From contig DAIMGJ010000001.1 of the NCBI GenBank assembly GCA_036723975.1, positions 186,001 through 250,000 on the forward strand: a stretch of 64,000 bases of DNA, read 5' to 3'. Under the pieces are notes generated by a model that was not told the DNA's origin, ran no database searches, and saw only the letters and a list, made by a program, of their open reading frames with translations. Origin of the DNA: JAILEN01 sp036723975. GTDB taxonomy: Bacteria > Bacillota > Clostridia > Lachnospirales > Lachnospiraceae. The position numbers and the translations under genes are program-made. Below, one piece after another: positions 27,179 through 33,587 of the stretch. The stretch's first letter is position 1. Each line of letters starts with the position of its first letter.

Positions 27179-28555
27179 ATGTTTCAAATTGATTATTCCA
27201 CCCCTTTGCATGTACACTTCATGGGCATCGGAGGAATCAGCATGAGTGGTTTGGCAGAGGTGCTTTTCGACCGAGGCTTTACTGTTTCCGGTTCCGATAA
27301 CACACCATCAGAAATCACAGAACGACTGGAAACTATGGGAATGCATATTTCCCATCCGCAGAAAGCGGAAAATATTACAGACGACATCGATTTGGTTGTT
27401 TACACTGCTGCCATTCATCCGGACAATCCGGAGTTTGTGGCTGCAAAAAACAAAAATCTTCCTATGTTGACCCGTGCTCAGCTTTTAGGTCAAATCATAG
27501 ATCACTACAACCGTTCCATTTGCGTAGCAGGTACTCACGGAAAAACCACAACCACTTCCATGATTGCCCAGATTTTACTTCGAGGAAAAGACAAGCCTAC
27601 CATTTCCGTAGGCGGCATTTTAAATGCCATCCACTCCAACATTTATGTGGGAGATTCTGATTTATTTGTAGCGGAAGCCTGCGAGTACACCAACAGCTTC
27701 CACGAATTTCATCCCAAGTACTCCGTAATCTTAAATGTGGAAGAGGATCACATGGACTTCTTTAAGGACTTAAATGAAATTGAAGAAAGTTTCCATACCT
27801 ATGCCTTAAATACCGCAGAAGACGGAGCCCTGATTATCGGAAAAGACATCCCGGGACTTCAAAAGATTATTCGTGATTTAAAATGCAAAGTCGTTACCTT
27901 TGGTTTTAACAGCGATGCGGATTACTATCCGGAAGAGATTTCCTATGACGAGAAAGGATGCGCCTCCTTTACACCGGTGGCCTTTGGCAAAAAACTTGCC
28001 CCCATTACCCTTCACGTACCCGGCAGGCACAATATTACTAATGCACTTTCTGCCATCGCAGTAGCCATGGAAATGCAACTTAGCTATGAAGAGATTACCC
28101 TGGGACTGTCAGATTTCGGCGGAGCCAATCGGCGTTTCGAATATAAGGGAACTTATAAGGGCGCTACCATTATTGACGACTACGCCCACCACCCAACAGA
28201 GATTAAAGCCTCTTTGGCGGCGGCTGCCAATTATCCGCACGACAGATTGATCGTAGTATTCCAGCCCCATACCTACACCAGAACCAAAGCCTTTTTGCCG
28301 GAGTTTGCAGAAGCTCTTTCCGTTGCAGACCTTGTAATTATGGCTAAGATTTACGAAGCCAGAGAAAAGGACATTTACGGGGTAAGTTCTGCAGACGTTC
28401 AAAAACTGATTTTGGAAAAAGGCACAAAATGCGAGTATTTTGAGACTTTTGATGAGATCGAAAAATTTTTGAAAAAAAAATTAATTCAGAATGATTTGTT
28501 AATAACTATGGGGGCCGGAAACGTTGTAAAAATTGGAGAAGACCTCTTATCCTAA
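27179..28555 (+). CDS. murC: UDP-N-acetylmuramate--L-alanine ligase
   Basis: Adds L-Ala to UDP-MurNAc in cytoplasmic peptidoglycan precursor synthesis. 458 residues. N-terminal nucleotide fold with FMGIGGISMSG (14-24), ATP loop GTHGKTTTT (118-126), the NVEEDHMDFF metal region (near 190) and DDYAHHPTEI (about 327-336), all characteristic of MurC. It stands alone with its own promoter and precedes the replication genes, as seen in some Clostridia. Confidence 0.96.
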   Translation: MFQIDYSTPLHVHFMGIGGISMSGLAEVLFDRGFTVSGSDNTPSEITERLETMGMHISHPQKAENITDDIDLVVYTAAIHPDNPEFVAAKNKNLPMLTRAQLLGQIIDHYNRSICVAGTHGKTTTTSMIAQILLRGKDKPTISVGGILNAIHSNIYVGDSDLFVAEACEYTNSFHEFHPKYSVILNVEEDHMDFFKDLNEIEESFHTYALNTAEDGALIIGKDIPGLQKIIRDLKCKVVTFGFNSDADYYPEEISYDEKGCASFTPVAFGKKLAPITLHVPGRHNITNALSAIAVAMEMQLSYEEITLGLSDFGGANRRFEYKGTYKGATIIDDYAHHPTEIKASLAAAANYPHDRLIVVFQPHTYTRTKAFLPEFAEALSVADLVIMAKIYEAREKDIYGVSSADVQKLILEKGTKCEYFETFDEIEKFLKKKLIQNDLLITMGAGNVVKIGEDLLS

Positions 28556-28558
28556 CTT

Positions 28559-28666
28559 TTATCCACATTATCCACAATTGGCGTGGGGAAATTCTTCCAC
28601 GTTCATTGTGGATTTATTTTTCCTTTATTTTCGCCACAAACTCTTTTTCGACATCACTTATCCACA
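28559..28666. promoter_or_regulatory. Cluster of DnaA boxes between murC and dnaD
   Basis: Three exact matches to the DnaA box TTATCCACA on the plus strand (28559-28567, 28568-28576 in tandem, 28658-28666) and one weaker opposite-strand match (28607-28615; two mismatches). The region is AT-rich and directly upstream of two helicase-loading genes. Confidence 0.75.
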
Positions 28667-28711
28667 ATTGTCAAACCCTTATTTTACAAGGGCTTGTGGG
28701 TTATTTTGCCC

Positions 28712-28745
28712 TTGCATACGAGAATGAATATGCTATAATTCATTC
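28712..28745 (+). promoter_or_regulatory. Promoter of dnaD-dnaC with overlapping palindrome
   Basis: TTGCAT (28712-28717), 16-base spacer, extended -10 TGCTATAAT (TATAAT 28734-28739). A perfect 8-bp inverted repeat GAATGAAT-N8-ATTCATTC (28722-28745) is centred on the -10 box and may be an operator. The 5' leader that follows can fold (GACAAG with CTTGTC around an inner AGTTT/AAACT stem). Confidence 0.6.
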
Positions 28746-28823
28746 ATATTTCGGACAAGGCATCCGGGGGGCTAGTTTGGAGAAAACTGTCTTGTCATTT
28801 TTGAGGAAGAGGGAGTAGATAGT

Positions 28824-29897
28824 ATGTCTGACATTGCTTTACATACGGACGGAGGCAGTTTTGTCACCTGTGTATCAAATACATTTATTGATCATTATAT
28901 GACAGACGCCAACGGAGAATATGTAAAAATCTATTTATATCTTTTACGTTGTCTCGGAAATCCGGATATGGATTTTTCCATTTCAGCCATCGCACAAAAA
29001 TTGGGCCATACCGATTTAGATGTAAAACGTGCTCTCCAGTATTGGGAAGCCCGTAATCTACTTCGTCTGGAATATGATTGGAACCAGCAGCTGGTCGGAA
29101 TCTGTCTTGTAGACGGTTCTTTGAACGCTTTGCAAACGCAAGCAAGACCACAGTCTGCTGTTATGCCGACTTCGGCCACTTTCCAAATGAGAGTTCCCGC
29201 ATCTGCCACAAGCGAAGCGCCAAAGCAGTATACACCTGCTGAAGTTTTAAGTTTTGGCAATAATAAGGAAATCAAGGATCTTATGATGTTAGCTCAGTGC
29301 TACTCTCAAAAACAGCTTACGCAAAACGACATGAACACTATCATCTTTTGGTATGACGGTCTTTCGATGTCGCCGGCTCTGATTGAATTTTTGATCAACC
29401 ACTGTGCATCAAATGGTCACACCAGCTTAAGCTACATGAATAGGATTGCGCTTTCTTGGGCAGATCAGGGTATCTCTACTTTGAAAGAAGCAGAGCAAAA
29501 TGTTTTAATGCATTCCGAAGGCTATCGCGCCGTGATTTCAAACTTGGGACAGCAAAACCGTTCCTTAAATCCTACGGAACTCGCCTTCTTAAACACATGG
29601 GTGAATGAATACGGATTTTCCCCGGAGCTTATCGGAGAGGCTTGCTCCAGAGCAACGCTTCGCGGAACCGCATCTCCTATGAAATACGCCAACCGCATTT
29701 TAGAGGAGTGGCGCAACAACAATGTGAAAACCATGGACGACGTTTATGCGTTGGATGACAAATATGCCAACACCGTTGCCGTGAAAAAAACCGTCTCCAT
29801 TTCCACAAAAGGAAATGCTGCACGGGTACATAACTTCAACGAGCGCACCGACACCGATTGGGACGCATTGGAGTTAAAACTGTTACAAAAGAAATAG
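28824..29897 (+). CDS. DnaD-domain replication initiation protein
   Basis: Primosome protein linking initiator and helicase loader, 357 residues. An N-terminal winged-helix region (about 30-95, with ISAIAQKLGHTDLDVKRALQ) is followed by two DnaB/DnaD-type C-terminal repeats (about 150-225 and 240-315; compare MNRIALSWADQGISTL with ANRILEEWRNNNVKTM). This two-repeat layout resembles Bacillus DnaB more than DnaD; both belong to one superfamily. It is followed after 9 bases by the loader gene, and DnaA boxes lie upstream. Role assigned from family and context. Confidence 0.87.
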   Translation: MSDIALHTDGGSFVTCVSNTFIDHYMTDANGEYVKIYLYLLRCLGNPDMDFSISAIAQKLGHTDLDVKRALQYWEARNLLRLEYDWNQQLVGICLVDGSLNALQTQARPQSAVMPTSATFQMRVPASATSEAPKQYTPAEVLSFGNNKEIKDLMMLAQCYSQKQLTQNDMNTIIFWYDGLSMSPALIEFLINHCASNGHTSLSYMNRIALSWADQGISTLKEAEQNVLMHSEGYRAVISNLGQQNRSLNPTELAFLNTWVNEYGFSPELIGEACSRATLRGTASPMKYANRILEEWRNNNVKTMDDVYALDDKYANTVAVKKTVSISTKGNAARVHNFNERTDTDWDALELKLLQKK

Positions 29898-29906
29898 GAG
29901 TGCGCT

Positions 29907-30881
29907 ATGTCCTTAACACGTGCCCAATACGACGAAATCATGAGAGGCTACGAGGAACGCCAATTGGCTAACGCGCAGCTCCAAAGAGATCGTCGTCGGG
30001 AAATCGAGAAAAAACTTCCCGAGTATTTTTCTTACGACAAAAAAATATCTGCCGCCAGCATGGAGTATTTTAAAAACAAAATGTCCGGCGCAAATGACAT
30101 ATCAAAGGAAAGCCTGCACCAAACCATTTCTTCCTATGAGAAAAAGAAGGAAGAATTGCTTGTGGGTGCCGGTTATCCTTCGGATTATCTGGATTCCATC
30201 TACGATTGCAAAGATTGTAAAGATACGGGCTACATCGATAACGAACCCTGCCATTGTTTCAAACAGGCTTCGATCGACTTGCTCTACCCCGAAACCAAAC
30301 TGGCTTTGGACTTTCAGAACGCAAGCTTTGACAATTTCTCATTTGAATACTACGATCCCAAAACAATCGACAAAGCATCAGGGTTATCTTCTCTCGAATA
30401 TGCTAAAAACGCCTTTGAATATTGTAAAGATTTTGTGAAGAATTTTTCCGCCACAGGTGGTAATATTCTGCTGTACGGTGAGACAGGTTTGGGCAAAACC
30501 TTTTTATCGAACTGTATTGGAAATGAAATTTTAAAACAGGGCTATTCTGTATTATATGTAACGGCTCCGCAGTTTATCGACATTTTCGAAAAGAAAATGA
30601 AAGACAAAAGTGAAAGCTATCGTAAAGATTTTGACTTGCTTCACGACGTGGATCTTTTAATCATCGATGACCTTGGGACAGAATTTCAGAATTCATTTAC
30701 GGTGCCAAACGTATTAGAATGCGTAAATAACCGTATTCTTTACAAGAAGTCTACCGTAATTTCATCAAATTTAAATCTGAAACGACTTCAGGAAGTATAT
30801 ACGGAGCGCTTTAGTTCCCGGCTTGTAGAACACTACAAAATACTTCGTCTTACCGGAAGAGATATTCGTGCACAAAAATAA
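29907..30881 (+). CDS. DnaC/DnaI-type replicative helicase loader ATPase
   Basis: 324-residue AAA+ protein that would load DnaB-type helicase at the origin or at restart sites. The N-terminal region has a cysteine cluster (C101, C104, C115, C117: CKDCKDTG and CHC), a probable zinc site as in Bacillus DnaI. The ATPase core shows Walker A GETGLGKT (191-198), Walker B LLIIDDLGTE (about 250-259) and an arginine-rich end (YTERFSSRL). GGAG stands before the start. Cotranscribed with the DnaD-type gene. Confidence 0.9.
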   Translation: MSLTRAQYDEIMRGYEERQLANAQLQRDRRREIEKKLPEYFSYDKKISAASMEYFKNKMSGANDISKESLHQTISSYEKKKEELLVGAGYPSDYLDSIYDCKDCKDTGYIDNEPCHCFKQASIDLLYPETKLALDFQNASFDNFSFEYYDPKTIDKASGLSSLEYAKNAFEYCKDFVKNFSATGGNILLYGETGLGKTFLSNCIGNEILKQGYSVLYVTAPQFIDIFEKKMKDKSESYRKDFDLLHDVDLLIIDDLGTEFQNSFTVPNVLECVNNRILYKKSTVISSNLNLKRLQEVYTERFSSRLVEHYKILRLTGRDIRAQK

Positions 30882-30917
30882 TTCAATATAGAGTATTCAC
30901 AAACGGAGGAAACAAAA

Positions 30918-32099
30918 ATGCCACGCAACGACGAAACGCTTGCAACAAAAAAACCGATCGCACCTTTGGGCATCATCCCAATGGAAAGCATTGCCGGTGT
31001 CGGACAGAGAGTTGATCAGTACCTATCTCAGTGGAGAAACGAACGAAGCAGTGATCACTTGGATGATATCACCAAGTTAAGCTACCACAGCGGTTCTTAC
31101 ATTGTAACCGCAAAGGTTCCGAGATTCGGATCCGGTGAAGCAAAGGGTGAGATTCACCAGTCTGTCAGAGGTTTGGATGTTTATATTATGACCGACGTCA
31201 CAAACTACAGCCTTACTTATAAGCTTTGCGGCCATGAAAATCACTACTCACCGGACGATCACTACGCAGATTTAAAGCGTATCATCGCTGCCATTGAAGG
31301 AAAGGCAAACAGAATCACCGTGATTCTTCCTTTCTTATATGAAAGCCGTCAGCACAAGAGAAGCTCCCGCGAGTCTTTGGACTGTGCTATTGCATTACAG
31401 GAATTAATCGCTATGGGTGTTGACAACATCATTACCTTTGATGCTCACGACCCACGTGTTCAGAATGCAATTCCTTTAAAGGGATTTGAAACCGTTCAGC
31501 CTGCGTACCAGTTTATCAAAGGTATCTTAAAGAACGTAAAAGACTTACAGATTGATAATGATCATTTGATGATTATTTCACCGGATGAAGGCGGAACCAA
31601 CCGTGCCGTATATATGGCATCTGTTTTAGGCGTAGATATGGGTATGTTCTACAAGCGTCGTGATTACTCTCAGATTGTAGACGGAAGAAACCCAATCGTT
31701 GCTCACGAATTCTTAGGAACCTCCGTAGAAGGAAAAGATGTTATTATCGTTGATGATATGATTTCTTCCGGAGAAAGCATGATTGATGTTGCAAGAGAAT
31801 TAAAGAAGAGAAAGGCAAACCGTATCTTTACCGTTGCCACCTTCGGACTCTTTACCAGCGGTCTTGAGAAGTTTGATCAGGCAGTAGAGGAAGGTATCAT
31901 TTACAAAGTGGTCACCACAAACCTTACTTACCAGACACCGGAACTTCTTTCCCGTCCGTACTACATCAGCTGTGATATGAGCAAGTACATTGCGTACATC
32001 ATTGATACATTAAATCATGATTGCTCAATTGCCTCACTTCTGAATCCGTACGAAAGAATTGAAGCTCTTGTAAACAAGTACAAAGCAGGAGAATACTAA
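30918..32099 (+). CDS. prs: Ribose-phosphate pyrophosphokinase (long form)
   Basis: Makes PRPP from ribose 5-phosphate and ATP. The PRPP-binding loop VIIVDDMISSGESMIDVA (about 273-290) and ISPDEGGTNRA (about 215-225) are clear, as is the FDAHD pyrophosphate region. At 393 residues it is longer than the usual 310-320, with about 70 extra residues spread over the N-terminal part and an insertion. Such long forms occur as a second Prs in Clostridia. AACGGAGGAAA precedes the start and a strong terminator follows. Confidence 0.88.
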   Translation: MPRNDETLATKKPIAPLGIIPMESIAGVGQRVDQYLSQWRNERSSDHLDDITKLSYHSGSYIVTAKVPRFGSGEAKGEIHQSVRGLDVYIMTDVTNYSLTYKLCGHENHYSPDDHYADLKRIIAAIEGKANRITVILPFLYESRQHKRSSRESLDCAIALQELIAMGVDNIITFDAHDPRVQNAIPLKGFETVQPAYQFIKGILKNVKDLQIDNDHLMIISPDEGGTNRAVYMASVLGVDMGMFYKRRDYSQIVDGRNPIVAHEFLGTSVEGKDVIIVDDMISSGESMIDVARELKKRKANRIFTVATFGLFTSGLEKFDQAVEEGIIYKVVTTNLTYQTPELLSRPYYISCDMSKYIAYIIDTLNHDCSIASLLNPYERIEALVNKYKAGEY

Positions 32100-32104
32100 A
32101 AACC

Positions 32105-32138
32105 AAAGGAGACACAGGGACGGTTCTGTGTCTCCTTT
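32105..32138 (+). terminator. Intrinsic terminator after prs
   Basis: Perfect 13-bp stem (AAAGGAGACACAG and complement), 8-base loop and a run of T residues. Confidence 0.92.
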
Positions 32139-32147
32139 TTTGTATCA

Positions 32148-32702
32148 CTGTTGCTAAGCGTAAGTGTAATTTACTTTGCCCTGCAGTTAAATAATAAAGG
32201 TTTTGCTCCGTAGATATTCGCCGAATGAAATCACGAAATCTGTTTTGAAATATTTGCACCGTGTCTTAATTCATTCCGTTTCATTGCGACACTCTCGGCG
32301 CCTTCCGTGGCGCCTCGTGCAAATATTTTGCAAAACAGATTTCTATTTCATTGGCTCTTATCTCAAGGAGCTTCAACCTGTTATTATTTAACTGCAGGGC
32401 AATTTTAATTACGCATATGGCGTATTTAGTTAGCGAAGTATAGAGAAAATAGCGCACAGATATTATAAATGTGTTGAAGTGGCTTGAATCTCGAACTGAG
32501 AAAAACTTAAATTATATTTTGTGCAAGAAAAGCACGAAGCGCACGGATGCGCTGAGAGCGTAGGTTAGGAACACGGATGTGACTTAACTAGCGGTGCTTT
32601 TCTTCCAAAATATAATTTCTTAGTTTTTCCAGCGAGAGATTACGACACGAAACACTTTATAAAAACTGTGCGCTATATCTATATACTGTCGCTTAGCAAC
32701 AG
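32148..32702. repeat. Long-hairpin dispersed repeat, copy 1 (interrupted)
   Basis: Bounded by a 13-bp inverted repeat CTGTTGCTAAGCG. From 32430 to 32702 it is nearly identical to 50580-50852, with a few changed bases. The two halves pair over most of their length (for example AGCGCACAG with CTGTGCGCT, and AAATTATATTTT with AAAATATAATTT), giving a very long hairpin with small side stems. A 227-bp element is inserted near the left end. No protein frame of interest is present. The 608-base gap between prs and thiT holds only this and the prs terminator. Confidence 0.85.
32176..32402. mobile_element. MITE-like inverted-repeat element nested in repeat copy 1
   Basis: 227 bp with perfect 22-bp terminal inverted repeats starting TTGCCCTGCAGTTAAATAAT (32176-32197 and 32381-32402). 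The inner part is also largely self-complementary (GTTTTGAAATATTTGCAC region against GTGCAAATATTTTGCAAAAC) and has a GGCGCC-N6-GGCGCC centre. It is missing from copy 2 of the host repeat. ATTTA occurs on both sides (32169-32173 and 32424-32428) and could be a target duplication, though it is not directly abutting. No transposase is coded. Confidence 0.75.
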
Positions 32703-32707
32703 TGATA

Positions 32708-33385
32708 TTATTCTACAGCCATAGACTTAATCGTAGATAATGCCTTTTTCACCGGTGGTAAAAGAAGCACACCAATGGTAATTAAAGCTTCGACACCGAG
32801 GTAGGCACCGTTGTATGCCATACTGTATGTTAATGGAGAGCTGAATCCGCTGCCCTCTGCATATGACGCAAAAAAGATAACACCGGACAATACTGCGAAG
32901 AAATATCTACCGAGAACCGCCAATACATACCCCTTTAAAAGCCCATATTTTTCACTCTTTGAGAACACCCCTGAAAGACCTAATGCACCAAACGCAAAGA
33001 TATAATCAACGAATAACTGCGGTGCAGATAAAACATAAGGATCAATCAACATCTGTAAAATTCCGTAAGCAATTGCAGCACAAAGACCGCCTCCCAGTCC
33101 GTACCAGTATCCTATCAACACAATAAACAACATGGAAAACAAAGTAACGGATCCTCCCATGGGCATGTGAAAGATCTTAATCATAGAAGTAACCATAGCA
33201 AGGGCAATGGCTACCGCAGAAAAGGCTATCTGCTTCGCAGACATCTTTTTCTTCCCGCCAAACAAGGCACATCCTAAGAGGAGTAAACCAAGCATAATCG
33301 CAACAAGTACGACATATCCGGCAGTGGTAAATTGATACGTAATTTCTCCCCAGTCGTTTTCCTGCGGATAAAACAATAGTGACAT
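32708..33385 (-). CDS. thiT: Thiamine ECF transporter substrate-specific subunit ThiT
   Basis: S-component that binds thiamine in the membrane and works with the shared ECF ATPase module. 225 residues with about six hydrophobic helices. An extra N-terminal membrane segment (about 23-42) precedes the typical core (KQIAFSAVAIALAMVTS, then GSVTLFSMLFIVLIGYWYG with the family's conserved Gly-Ser-Val/Trp-Tyr-Gly features). A TPP riboswitch directly upstream strongly supports the substrate. The gene ends next to the hairpin repeat. Confidence 0.93.
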   Translation of the reverse strand: MSLLFYPQENDWGEITYQFTTAGYVVLVAIMLGLLLLGCALFGGKKKMSAKQIAFSAVAIALAMVTSMIKIFHMPMGGSVTLFSMLFIVLIGYWYGLGGGLCAAIAYGILQMLIDPYVLSAPQLFVDYIFAFGALGLSGVFSKSEKYGLLKGYVLAVLGRYFFAVLSGVIFFASYAEGSGFSSPLTYSMAYNGAYLGVEALITIGVLLLPPVKKALSTIKSMAVE

Positions 33386-33390
33386 AAAAA

Positions 33391-33511
33391 AATCCTCCTA
33401 ACTTTGTGTGCCAGGAGGATGAATAAGCTTCCTTACGCCGGTACGAACCGGATCAAGTATTAAGGGTTAACGGTATCTTCCGTCTCTCAGCACTTTCATG
33501 CACCCCTAGCA
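33391..33511 (-). promoter_or_regulatory. TPP riboswitch controlling thiT
   Basis: On the minus strand the THI-box features appear in order: GGGGTGC, TGCTGAGA, ACCCTT, CTTGATCCGG and CGTAAGGAA (about 33427-33510). Downstream a hairpin (ATCCTCC and GGAGGAT arms, 33392-33420) contains the thiT ribosome binding site AGGAGG and is followed by seven T residues and the ATG, so it may act both as terminator and as site-blocking stem. Confidence 0.93.
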
Positions 33512-33563
33512 ACAATATTATATTTCCAAAGTTCATTATAAAGGTTTTTAAAATAATGTAAAG

Positions 33564-33585
33564 AAAAACGTAGAATACTTTTTGC
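33564..33585. repeat. Single arm of a hairpin repeat found at 38808-38876
   Basis: 22 bases (AAAAACGTAGAATACTTTTT then GC) just after the LTA-synthase-like stop codon. The same sequence forms the arms of the hairpin between the 849-residue protein gene and the LRR gene. Confidence 0.65.
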
Positions 33586-33587
33586 TT

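Noticed and set aside
28556..28823. Chromosomal origin oriC at the DnaA box cluster
   Set aside because: Only three perfect boxes, no dnaA or dnaN gene nearby and no clear unwinding element; a regulatory role is more plausible from this window.
32144..32706. Extended 17-bp terminal repeat (ATCAC added) of the dispersed repeat
   Set aside because: The extra five bases are not present at the ends of copy 2, so they are probably chance.
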